Assembly: GCA_964600165.1 (NCBI GenBank) | Contig: CAZRIP010000032.1 | Coordinates: 1-30,773, forward strand | Length of the DNA stretch: 30,773 nucleotides | Origin: CAZRIP01 sp964600165 | GTDB taxonomy: Bacteria; Elusimicrobiota; Elusimicrobia; UBA1565; UBA9628 | Direction: 5' to 3' | Shown: one piece after another, positions 22,267 to 29,513 of the stretch | How the letters are laid out: the number at the start of each line of letters is the position of its first letter | Position numbering within the stretch: the first letter of the stretch is position 1 | Notes under the pieces: generated by a model | Databases searched by the model: none | What the model saw: only the letters and a program-made list of their open reading frames with translations | What the model was told of the DNA's origin: nothing | Made by a program: the position numbers and the translations under genes

Positions 22267-22809
22267 ATGAAAACGAGCCTCGATTCCCGACTCATCGCCG
22301 TCGCGGCCGCGGCCGCCCTCGCCGGCTGCGCCGCCCACCAGAAAGCCGCCGAAAGCAAGACGGCGGCGCAGACGCCGCCTCCGGCCCTGTCTACCGCCAA
22401 TCCGATAGAGACCGGCGAGCCCACGATGCGCAACAGCATCCTTCACGAGATCTCGGAGCTCAAGACCATCGCTTTCCCGTACGACAGCGACGCCTTGACG
22501 GACGCGGCCCGCTCGACGCTCGGCGGCAACGCGCGCTGGCTCAAGGACCATCCGGACGTGCGCGTCCAGGTCGCCGGCCACTGCGACGACCGCGGCACCG
22601 TGGAGTACAATCTCGCGCTCGGTCAGCGCCGAGCGGCGTCGGCGCGCAAGTATTACAGGATGCTCGGCATCGCGGGCAAGCGGATCGCGACGATCAGCTA
22701 CGGCAAGGAGCGTCCGGTCTGCGGCGAGGCGAGCGAAGAGTGCTGGGCGCGCAACCGCCGCGCGGACACGCTCGGGGCCTTCCCGGCCGACATCAGCCGC
22801 CGGCCGTAG
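22267..22809 (+). CDS. pal: Peptidoglycan-associated lipoprotein (OmpA-like), Pal
   Basis: A 180-residue lipoprotein. The signal ends in the lipobox LAGC with acylated Cys21. A flexible Ala/Thr/Pro linker follows, then an OmpA-like domain (about 65-170). The peptidoglycan-binding part is RVQVAGHCDDRGTVEYNLALG and the end is ISYGKERPV followed by CWARNRRADT. Pal anchors the outer membrane to the cell wall with the Tol system, so the cell is probably diderm. Three Cys lie in the domain (GHCDD, PVCGEA, EECWA), and the last two could form a disulfide. No tolB or ybgF neighbours are present. GGAGGA 3 nt before the ATG supports the start. Confidence 0.92.
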   Translation: MKTSLDSRLIAVAAAAALAGCAAHQKAAESKTAAQTPPPALSTANPIETGEPTMRNSILHEISELKTIAFPYDSDALTDAARSTLGGNARWLKDHPDVRVQVAGHCDDRGTVEYNLALGQRRAASARKYYRMLGIAGKRIATISYGKERPVCGEASEECWARNRRADTLGAFPADISRRP

Positions 22810-22818
22810 GCCGGCGGC
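22796..22818. terminator. Inverted repeat between convergent pal and ClC genes
   Basis: GCCGCCGGCC (22796-22805), loop GTA, then GGCCGGCGGC (22809-22818) form a perfect 10-bp all-GC stem. It spans the pal stop codon and ends just before the ClC stop. There is no U-tract on either side, so it could be a bidirectional hairpin terminator or transcript stabiliser of non-canonical type. Confidence 0.5.
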
Positions 22819-22819
22819 G

Positions 22820-24082
22820 CTACTGCTCGAGGACCGGCTCCGGCGCGGAGTGGCGCCGCGAGACAAGCATGGCGACGGCGACGGCGAGCATGACCGGCGG
22901 AAGCGCGTCGTAGTCGCGCGACATCTCGAGCGCCATCACGATGGCCGTGACCGGCGCGCGGTAAGCCGAGGCGATCACGCAGGCCATCCCGGCCAGCGCC
23001 ATGGAGCCGGAGTCGACCGACAGCCCGAGCGCCTTGACCGCGCCGCCGACCGACGCTCCGGCGGCGGAGCCGATCGCGATCGCGGGCATGAAGGCGCCGC
23101 CGGGCGCGCCGGAGCCCAGGGTGGCCGCGCTGCCCACCAGCTTGGCGAGCGCGATCGCGGCCGCCAGGCCCGGCCCCAGGCCGCCGCGCAGCGCGGCTTC
23201 GATCGCGCCCTGGCTCGTCCCCATGATCTCGGGCCGGGCCCAGGCGAGCAAGCCGACGACGGCGCCTCCGAGCGGCGCGGTCCAAAAGATCGACAGCCGC
23301 TTGCGCACGACGAAGAGCTCGACGCTCTCGACCGCCCGCATGTAGAAGACGCCGAGCGGCGCCAGCAGCAGGCCCAAGCCGGCGAAGTAAGCCATCTCCG
23401 TGAGGCTCGCGCCGCGGTAATCGAGAGGGACGGCGAAGGTCTTTCCGCCGAGAAGAGTGCCCGCGGCCACGGCGCCCACGGTCGACGCGATGACGACGGC
23501 CGCGAACGACTCTCCGGCGAGCTGCGGCAGCAGCACCTCGATCGTGAAAAAGACGGCCGCCAGCGGCACGCCGAACGACGCGGCGAGGCCCGCCGTCGCG
23601 CCGGCCGCGACGATGATCTTGAGGTCCTTCTCCGGCAGGTGCAGGCGGCGCCCGACGGTCGAGCCGACGGCTCCGCCGATCTGGATGATCGGTCCCTCGC
23701 GCCCGGCCGAGCCCCCGGAGCCGATGGTGAGCGCCGAGGCAGCGAGCTTGACCCATGCCACTCTGCCGGGGATCGCCCCGTCGCCGCGGATCGCCTCGAC
23801 GACCTCGTTGACGCCGTGCCCGCCGGCCTCGGGCGCGAAGAGCCGCACGACCAAGATCGCGAGCGCTGCGCCGCCGGCCGGCAGCAGCACGAGGCCGGCG
23901 TAGCGCGCCGCTCCGGAGGGCGGAAGGCGGCCGAGCGTGCCGCCGGCGATGAAGTTGATGAGCTCGTGAAAGACGAAGGCGGCGAAGCCAGACGCCAGGC
24001 CGGCCAGCAAGCCCGCGATGACGAGGCGCCGGCTCAGCGTGAGGCGGCGCGCGGAGTCGAGGGCGCGGCTGAACAGGTTCAC
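22820..24082 (-). CDS. ClC-family chloride channel/transporter (ClC1, no CBS tail)
   Basis: A 420-residue polytopic membrane protein. ClC motifs: GHGVN at 88-92 (where E. coli ClC has GSGIP, so the anion-binding Ser is replaced by His), GSGGSAGREGP with gating glutamate E129, and GSGAPGGAFMPA (the GxFxP region). E182 is followed by V183 in FTIEVLLPQL, where E. coli-type antiporters have a second Glu (E203) for proton transfer. Val at this place is typical of ClC channels. It lacks C-terminal CBS domains. The GTG at 24082 is preceded at 6 nt by TAGAAT and has no Shine-Dalgarno. A second ClC gene lies 1.9 kb away on the other strand. Confidence 0.93.
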   Translation of the reverse strand: MNLFSRALDSARRLTLSRRLVIAGLLAGLASGFAAFVFHELINFIAGGTLGRLPPSGAARYAGLVLLPAGGAALAILVVRLFAPEAGGHGVNEVVEAIRGDGAIPGRVAWVKLAASALTIGSGGSAGREGPIIQIGGAVGSTVGRRLHLPEKDLKIIVAAGATAGLAASFGVPLAAVFFTIEVLLPQLAGESFAAVVIASTVGAVAAGTLLGGKTFAVPLDYRGASLTEMAYFAGLGLLLAPLGVFYMRAVESVELFVVRKRLSIFWTAPLGGAVVGLLAWARPEIMGTSQGAIEAALRGGLGPGLAAAIALAKLVGSAATLGSGAPGGAFMPAIAIGSAAGASVGGAVKALGLSVDSGSMALAGMACVIASAYRAPVTAIVMALEMSRDYDALPPVMLAVAVAMLVSRRHSAPEPVLEQ

Positions 24083-24088
24083 GAGGAT

Positions 24089-24094
24089 ATTCTA
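24089..24094 (-). promoter_or_regulatory. -10 box of ClC1 (leaderless geometry)
   Basis: TAGAAT on the minus strand, then ATCCTC (6 nt), then the GTG start. It diverges from the box at 24166-24171, and both have the same 6-nt spacing. Confidence 0.6.
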
Positions 24095-24165
24095 ACAGGC
24101 GAGAAGGCGGACTCCCATAGATAAAAGGCAGTCGCGCGGTACTGAAATCTATGAGCGGCGCCTGA

Positions 24166-24171
24166 TATAAT
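24166..24171 (+). promoter_or_regulatory. -10 box of the membrane protein-cyclophilin-ClC2 operon (leaderless geometry)
   Basis: TATAAT, then TCCAGG (6 nt), then the GTG at 24178. CTGAAA 18 bp upstream (24142-24147) is a possible weak -35. Confidence 0.6.
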
Positions 24172-24177
24172 TCCAGG

Positions 24178-25242
24178 GTGAGAGCCCGAGAGGACCAAGC
24201 CCCGTATTTCGCCGGTCCGATCGTCGATTGGCTGATGGCGGGAGGCGGCTCCCTCGCCCTTTTTCTCTTTTTGCTTCCCTCGGGACGCCTCGCGCAGAGC
24301 GGCGGCGCGGCGATCACCGCGTTGTCGGCGTGGTCGTTGTCGTGGCTCGTCAATGGGGCGCACTTCGCGGCGACGGATTATCGCCTTTATAGATCGCGCG
24401 AGACGATGGCTCAGTATCCTCTCACGGCCGCGGTCGTGCCCGCCGTCGTGCTGGCCGGCGTCGCCGCGTCGCTGCGCTACCCGGCCGAGATCGCGCCGTA
24501 TTTCATCAAGCTCTACTTGATCTGGTCGCCGTACCATTACAGCGGCCAGACGAAAGGCCTGACGCAGCTTTACGCCCGGCGCGCGGGCTTCGATCCCGGG
24601 CCGCGCGCGTGGACGGCGCTTTCAGGCTTCGTTTACGGGACGTTCTTCGTCTCGGCGGCGCGCGCGGAGGCTCGCATCGACCGTCCCGATTTTTTCGGCG
24701 TGCCTTATCCCGTGCTCGGCGTTCCGAGCTGGATGGCCCACGCGGGGGAAGCCTTCGTCGCGTTGTGCGCGGTCGCCTTCCTTTATTACGCGCTGGCCTG
24801 GGCGCGCGGGCGCCGGCGGCTGCCGCCCGCGATCATCCTCGTCCCGGCGGCGGCTCAGCTCGTCTGGTTCGTCCCGGGGCGCACGAGCGCCGACTTTCTC
24901 GCTCTTATTCCGTTCTTTCATGGACTCCAGTATCTGCTCGTCGCCTGGTACATGCAGATGCAGGAGCGCTTGGCGGAGGATCGCGGCAAGCCGAGCCCGG
25001 CCCGGCTCTCGCGCGAGACGGCGTGGTGGGGCGCCTGCAATCTCGCGGGCTACGGCGTCCTTTTCTGGGTCTTGCCGCAGGCCCTGGGCGCGGCCGTCGG
25101 CGCCCCGAGCGCGCTCGTCGTTCCCGTGGCGATCGCCGGGGTCCAGGTCCATCACTTTTTCGTCGACGGCGTGATCTGGAAGCTGCGCAACCCGAAAGTG
25201 CGCTCTCCCATGCTCGCGCCGCTCGGAATGGCGGCGGCGTGA
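24178..25242 (+). CDS. Polytopic membrane protein of unknown family, conserved-looking histidines
   Basis: A 354-residue protein with about eight predicted membrane segments (for example around 22-36, 44-62, 84-99, 106-120, 150-160, 188-208, 218-232 and 308-324). I do not recognise the family. Polar motifs fall at membrane edges: NGAHFAATDYRLYRS (H62), WSPYHYSGQTKG (H120), PFFHGLQYLLVAW (H248) and QVHHFFVDGVIWKLR (H325, H326). Such spaced His residues in a membrane protein resemble integral-membrane metal or cofactor enzymes (Brp/Blh or desaturase-like in style), but this is inference. The GTG at 24178 fits the TATAAT spacing. Its TGA overlaps the next start (GTGA), so it heads a three-gene operon ending in ClC2. 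Confidence 0.72.
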   Translation: MRAREDQAPYFAGPIVDWLMAGGGSLALFLFLLPSGRLAQSGGAAITALSAWSLSWLVNGAHFAATDYRLYRSRETMAQYPLTAAVVPAVVLAGVAASLRYPAEIAPYFIKLYLIWSPYHYSGQTKGLTQLYARRAGFDPGPRAWTALSGFVYGTFFVSAARAEARIDRPDFFGVPYPVLGVPSWMAHAGEAFVALCAVAFLYYALAWARGRRRLPPAIILVPAAAQLVWFVPGRTSADFLALIPFFHGLQYLLVAWYMQMQERLAEDRGKPSPARLSRETAWWGACNLAGYGVLFWVLPQALGAAVGAPSALVVPVAIAGVQVHHFFVDGVIWKLRNPKVRSPMLAPLGMAAA

Positions 25243-26006
25243 CGGCGCCGCGCGTCGTGTTCGAGACGTCGGCGGGGGATCTCGTGCTCGCGCTGCGGCC
25301 GGACGCGTCGCCGCGGCAGGTCGAGCGCTTCCTGGCGCTTGTGCGCGCGGGCGTCTACGATTCGGCGTCGATCGAGCGCGTCGATCCGACCCTTTATCTG
25401 CGGATCAGCCCCGCGGGGCGGCGCCGGCTGCCGCTTTCGCCCAAGCAACTCGAGCTCGTCTCGACGCCGCGCGCGCCGATCGAGGCCGGCCTTCCCCACG
25501 AGTACGGCGTCGTCACCGTCGCCCACGCGGCGGGCGAGAGCGACGACACGGGCACCGGCTTGGCGATCTTGACCGCGCGCATGCCGGGTATGGACGGCCG
25601 CTTTTCCTCTTTCGCCGTCGTCGAGCGAGGGCAAGGGGTCCTCGAATACGCGCGCGGCGTGCCGTGCGGGCCCGACCACGCTCCCATCGAGCGGCTGGAG
25701 ATCGCCCGCGCGTACGCCCTCGACGCGGCGAAGGCGGGCGCGCTCGCGCTGCGCGAGCCGCCGCGTGCCAGGCGCTTCGACGCGCTTCCGGGGGGCATCC
25801 TGGCGCTCGCCGGCTTGCTCGCGCTGCTGGCCGCGCGGCGGCGCGGGCCGCGCGCGGCCGCGCTGCTCGCGATCCTCGCGGGCTTTTTCTGCCTGCTCGT
25901 CGCGCTGGGCGGCGGCGCGCGCGGCTCGGCTTGGCTCGGAACGGCCCTGTTCGCCGGCGCGATCGCCGTGTTCCGCTTGATGTCGTCCTTCGAGGCCGCG
26001 TCATGA
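25239..26006 (+). CDS. Membrane-anchored cyclophilin-like protein with degenerate active site
   Basis: A 255-residue protein. Residues 5-155 follow the cyclophilin-type PPIase pattern: VVFETSAGDLVLALRPDASPRQVERF, then LVRAGVYDSASIERV, later GVVTVAHAAGESDDTGTGLAIL and FSSFAVVERGQGVLEYA. The catalytic Arg equivalent is kept (R47 in IERVDP). The usual F-x-x-Q after it and the FF of the S-x-FF-I strand are replaced (TLYLR, GLAILTA), so prolyl isomerase activity is doubtful. Residues 183-247 form about three membrane helices, so the domain lies at the N-terminal side of a membrane anchor without a signal peptide. The GTG start at 25239 and the ATGA end couple it to both neighbours. Confidence 0.75.
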   Translation: MTAPRVVFETSAGDLVLALRPDASPRQVERFLALVRAGVYDSASIERVDPTLYLRISPAGRRRLPLSPKQLELVSTPRAPIEAGLPHEYGVVTVAHAAGESDDTGTGLAILTARMPGMDGRFSSFAVVERGQGVLEYARGVPCGPDHAPIERLEIARAYALDAAKAGALALREPPRARRFDALPGGILALAGLLALLAARRRGPRAAALLAILAGFFCLLVALGGGARGSAWLGTALFAGAIAVFRLMSSFEAAS

Positions 26007-27766
26007 CCAGGGCAAGCAGCATCCGGCTTCTCCTGCTCTCGCTCGCGTGCGTTTTCATCGGCGGCGCGATGGCCGTCGCGGCCAAGATCTTGTTGTGGAC
26101 GATCGCGGCGATCGCCAACCTCGCGTTCTTCCATCGTTTGGCCGCGGGAGAGGCGCCGCTCGCCGCGCATGCCCTCGGCGCCTGGGAGATCGCCGTTCCG
26201 GCGGCCGGCGGCCTGCTCGTCGGGCTCATGGCGCGCTTCGGCTCCCGCGCCATCCAGGGTCACGGGATTCCGGAGGCGATGGAGCAGGTTCTGCTCAACG
26301 GCAGCCGCATACCGGCCAAGATCCTCGCGCTCAAGCCGCTGTCGACCTGCCTCGTGATCGGGACCGGCGGGCCGTTCGGCGCCGAGGGCGTGGTCATCGC
26401 GACGGGCGGGGCGCTGGGTTCCGTGGCCGGGCAAAGCTTCGAGCTGTCCGCGGTCGAGCGCAAGACGCTGCTCGCGGCCGGCGCGGCGGCGGGCTTGTCG
26501 GCGGCCTTCGCCTGCCCGATCGCGGCCGTGCTGCTCGCCGTGGAGCTCCTGCTCTTTGAATTTCACGCTCGCTCGATCATCCCGGTGGCGCTCGCCAGCG
26601 CCGCCGCCGCCGCCGTCCGCGTGCCTCTTTTGGGCGCCGGGCCGATGTTCTCCGTGCCCGCCATGCCGGGCGCGTCCGGCGCGGCGAGCTTGGCGGGCTA
26701 CATCGCGCTCGGCGCTTTCTCCGGCGCGCTCGCGATCCTCGTCGTGCGCGTCGTCCACGAGGCCGAGACGCTTTTCGAGCGCGTGCCGATCCATTGGATG
26801 TGGAAGCCCGCGCTGGGCGGCCTCGGCGTCGGGTTGATCGGCTGGTTCGAGCCGCGCGTATTCGGCCCGGGCTACGGCGACATCCAAAGCCTGCTGTCGG
26901 GCGGGCTCTCGACGGCCGAGGCCGGGCGGCTCGGGTTGCTCAAGCTCGCCGCCTGGGTCATCGGCGTGTCGTCGGCGACGTCCTCGGGCACCCTCGCGCC
27001 GCTCCTCTTGATCGGCTCGTCGGGCGGAGTCCTCGTGTCGACGGCGTTTCGCGGACTGCTGGACCCGCGCGTGGCCGCGCTCGCCGGCATGGCGGCGTTC
27101 TTCGGCGGAATGTCGGGCGCGTTCCTGGCGTCGGTGATCCTCGCGTTCGAGGCCACGTATCAGCCGGCCGTCGTCATGCCGCTGCTGGCCGCGGGCGCCG
27201 CTTCCTTTCTCGTCTCGCGGATCTTCTCCCGCGAGAACATCATGACGCAAAAGTTCGTCCGTCAGGGCCTGGCCGTGCCGAGCGGCTTGACGGCCAATCC
27301 CCTCGAGTTCGTGCACGTCTGCGAGGTCAGCCTTCCCGCGCAGGTCTTGGCCGACGCCTCGGTCGACGCGGCCACGCTCAAGGCCTTCTTGGCCGAGGAA
27401 GGCCGGGATTTTGACGCCGGCTGGCTGCCTTCGGCCGACAAGAAGGGCCTGTTCGCGGGCTGGTTGAGGCTCGCGGCTCTCGCCCGCGAATCGGCCCCGG
27501 CGCGCCCGATCGCCGACCTTCTCGAGCGCACCGGCGCCGTGGTGGCCGAGGACGCGACGCTGCTCGAGGCCGCGCGGCGGATGATCGAGCAAGACGTCGA
27601 CCGGCTCGCCGTGCTCTCCCACGACGAGCCCGGCAAGCTCATCGGCGTCATCACGCAGCGGGAGATCGTCGCGGCGTACTCGCACGAGGAGCTCGTCGCG
27701 TCGGCGCCCCGCGGTCCGAAGCTCCGCTTCCTCGGCGCGCGCCGCCAATCCAAGCGCTCGGCCTGA
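26003..27766 (+). CDS. ClC-family channel/transporter with C-terminal CBS domains (ClC2)
   Basis: A 587-residue protein. The ClC membrane part (1-425) has GHGIPEAMEQ at 86-95 (His in place of the anion-binding Ser), GTGGPFGAEGVVIATGG with gating E128, and E181 followed by L182 where antiporters carry the proton glutamate. The SSGTLAPLLLIGSSGG loop replaces GxFxP. The cytosolic part (about 430-587) has a CBS pair: MTQKFVRQGLAVP, then PARPIADLLERTGAVVAEDATLLEA through LIGVITQREIVAAYS. CBS domains bind nucleotides and tune ClC gating. The ATG at 26003 overlaps the previous gene (ATGA); the frame is open further upstream but that part is a shadow. It differs from ClC1 in the loop motif and the CBS tail. 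Confidence 0.93.
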   Translation: MTRASSIRLLLLSLACVFIGGAMAVAAKILLWTIAAIANLAFFHRLAAGEAPLAAHALGAWEIAVPAAGGLLVGLMARFGSRAIQGHGIPEAMEQVLLNGSRIPAKILALKPLSTCLVIGTGGPFGAEGVVIATGGALGSVAGQSFELSAVERKTLLAAGAAAGLSAAFACPIAAVLLAVELLLFEFHARSIIPVALASAAAAAVRVPLLGAGPMFSVPAMPGASGAASLAGYIALGAFSGALAILVVRVVHEAETLFERVPIHWMWKPALGGLGVGLIGWFEPRVFGPGYGDIQSLLSGGLSTAEAGRLGLLKLAAWVIGVSSATSSGTLAPLLLIGSSGGVLVSTAFRGLLDPRVAALAGMAAFFGGMSGAFLASVILAFEATYQPAVVMPLLAAGAASFLVSRIFSRENIMTQKFVRQGLAVPSGLTANPLEFVHVCEVSLPAQVLADASVDAATLKAFLAEEGRDFDAGWLPSADKKGLFAGWLRLAALARESAPARPIADLLERTGAVVAEDATLLEAARRMIEQDVDRLAVLSHDEPGKLIGVITQREIVAAYSHEELVASAPRGPKLRFLGARRQSKRSA

Positions 27767-27768
27767 CC

Positions 27769-27796
27769 GTCACACGATCGTTACATCGGCGTGACG
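27769..27796 (+). promoter_or_regulatory. Possible Pho box: 11-bp-spaced GTNACA repeats
   Basis: GTCACA (27769), GTTACA (27780) and GTGACG (27791) recur at exactly 11-bp intervals, the spacing PhoB uses for its direct repeats. A weaker CTCACG lies at 27813, also in register (44 bp), ending 10 bp before the -10. The first and third copies also form an inverted CCGTCAC/GTGACGG pair. Confidence 0.45.
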
Positions 27797-27828
27797 GGTC
27801 CTCAATCGCCGCCTCACGCGCTGCGGCG

Positions 27829-27834
27829 TAGAAT
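27829..27834 (+). promoter_or_regulatory. -10 box of the histidine kinase gene
   Basis: TAGAAT lies 27 nt before the ATG at 27862. No Shine-Dalgarno is seen in the intervening sequence. No good -35 is present, which is usual for an activator-dependent promoter. Confidence 0.45.
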
Positions 27835-27861
27835 ACATCCTCGTCGCATCCCCGCAATCGC

Positions 27862-29430
27862 ATGATCCAAACCCAAGATACCGAGCGCGCGCTGCGCGAG
27901 AGCGAAGAGCGCTTGCGGCTCGTGCTCGAGGCCGCCGAAGTGGGCGTCTGGGATTGGGATTTGACCCGCGGGGGGAGCCCGTGGTCCTTTCAATCTCGCG
28001 GATTCTCCGGCCTGCCGCCTGGGGAACTCGGAGGCGACTACCAATCGTTCATGCGGCGCGTCCATCCGGACGATCGCGACCGCGTCCAGGGGCTGGTCGT
28101 GCTGGCGCGCGCCAAGGGCGGCGTACACGAGCTCGAGTTCCGCGTGATCTGGCCCGACGGCGGCGTGCATCGGATGCTCGCCAAGGGCCGCTCGTTCGTG
28201 GGCGCGGACGGCAACCCCACGCGGATGATCCTCGCGCTGCGCGATGTCACCGAGCGCCGCCGCTCGGAGCAGGAACGCGAGGAGCTGATGCTCAAGCTCA
28301 CGGCCGAGCGCGACGCGCTCAGCCGGACGGAAAAAGCCTTTCGCCGGCAGCGCGAGGACCAGAGGATGATCCTCGACGCCGTCCCGGCGATGATCTGGTT
28401 CAAGGACAAGGACAACAATATCCTCGACTGCAACGAGGCGGCGGCGGCCTCCGTCGGGATGCTCCCGCGCGATCTGAACGGCCGCTCGACCTACGAGGTT
28501 TTTCCCGAGCAGGCGAAGAAGTTCCACGACGACGATCTCGAGGTCATCGCCAGCGGCAAGCCCAAGCTCGGCATCGTCGAGGCGCTGATGACCGAGCGCG
28601 GCGAGACGCGGTGGGTCCAGACCGACAAGGTCCCGTACTACGGAGAGGACGGCAAGACGACCGGCGTCGTCGTATTTTGTCTCGACGTAACCCAGAGGCA
28701 GCGAGCCGAGGAAGTTCTGCGCGAGAGCGAGCGCTCGCAGCGCGACTTCGTCGCCAACGTCTCCCACGAGCTCCGCACTCCGGTCGCGGCGATCAAGGGC
28801 TTCGCGGAGACGCTGCGGCGCGGCGGCCTCGAGGACGGCAAGAACCGGCTGCGCTTCGTCAAGATCATCGAGAGCCACGCCGAACGGCTCGGCATGCTCA
28901 TCGAGAACCTCCTGTTCATGTCCGCGGTGGACTCCGGCAAGGTCAAGCTGTCGTGCGAGCCGGTGAGCCTGTCGGCCTTGCTCTCCGATTACATCGGCTC
29001 GATCGAGTCGCTCACGCGCCGCAAGCGCCTCTCGGTCTCCGTGAGCGTCGAAGAGGACTGCGTCGCGTTCGCCGACAAGCTCCATCTGCTCCAGGTCGTC
29101 GAGAACATCTTCGCCAACGCGATCAAGTACGGCAAGCCGGAGGGGCGGATCGTCGCGACGGCCCGCGGATCCGGCGACGCCGTCGTCCTGTCGATCGGGG
29201 ACGACGGGATCGGGATTCCGAAGGCCGACCTGCCGCGGATCTTCGACCGATTCTTTCGCGTGGAGAAAGGGGCTTCGCCCGGCAACAGCGGCCTCGGACT
29301 CTACATCGCCAAGCGCCTGGTCGAGGCGCACTCCGGCCGGCTGTGGGCCGAAAGCGAGCTCGGACGCGGGTCGACGTTCCACGTCGAGCTGCCCGCCGCG
29401 GGCGGCGTCAAGAAAGATAGACGCGCATGA
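27862..29430 (+). CDS. PAS-PAS sensor histidine kinase, PhoR-like
   Basis: A 522-residue soluble kinase without membrane helices. PAS/PAC 1 is at about 15-133 (LEAAEVGVWDWD, RVHPDDRDRV, LRDVTERRRSE). A short coiled linker follows. PAS 2 is at about 165-280 (MILDAVPAMIWFKDKDNNIL). HisKA has phospho-acceptor H302 in NVSHELRTPVAAIKGFAETL. HATPase_c has N419 in NIFANAIKYG, the G1 box GDDGIGIP (446-453) and the G2 box NSGLGLYIAK. The HisKA-to-N-box stretch closely follows the PhoR pattern, but PhoR normally has a membrane anchor. Two genes downstream lies a PhoB-like regulator, and a Pho-box-like repeat precedes this gene, so phosphate control is plausible. Confidence 0.9.
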   Translation: MIQTQDTERALRESEERLRLVLEAAEVGVWDWDLTRGGSPWSFQSRGFSGLPPGELGGDYQSFMRRVHPDDRDRVQGLVVLARAKGGVHELEFRVIWPDGGVHRMLAKGRSFVGADGNPTRMILALRDVTERRRSEQEREELMLKLTAERDALSRTEKAFRRQREDQRMILDAVPAMIWFKDKDNNILDCNEAAAASVGMLPRDLNGRSTYEVFPEQAKKFHDDDLEVIASGKPKLGIVEALMTERGETRWVQTDKVPYYGEDGKTTGVVVFCLDVTQRQRAEEVLRESERSQRDFVANVSHELRTPVAAIKGFAETLRRGGLEDGKNRLRFVKIIESHAERLGMLIENLLFMSAVDSGKVKLSCEPVSLSALLSDYIGSIESLTRRKRLSVSVSVEEDCVAFADKLHLLQVVENIFANAIKYGKPEGRIVATARGSGDAVVLSIGDDGIGIPKADLPRIFDRFFRVEKGASPGNSGLGLYIAKRLVEAHSGRLWAESELGRGSTFHVELPAAGGVKKDRRA

Positions 29431-29466
29431 GAAGCCCTCGCTATGGCTTGAGAGCCGGCCCGGAAA

Positions 29467-29472
29467 TACAAT
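29467..29472 (+). promoter_or_regulatory. Possible internal -10 box before the nucleotidyltransferase gene
   Basis: TACAAT lies in the 83-bp gap after the kinase gene. The only TTGAGA nearby (29448-29453) is spaced 13 bp away, which is too short for a standard promoter. Weak call. Confidence 0.25.
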
Positions 29473-29513
29473 GCACACCTCGTCGTAACAAAAAGATCAG
29501 GGGGTGGCGGCCG

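Noticed and set aside
29427..29513. ATG at 29427 as the start of the nucleotidyltransferase
   Set aside because: It overlaps the kinase stop attractively (ATGA) but adds 29 residues unlike the family N-terminus. GTG 29514 with a purine-rich site fits better.
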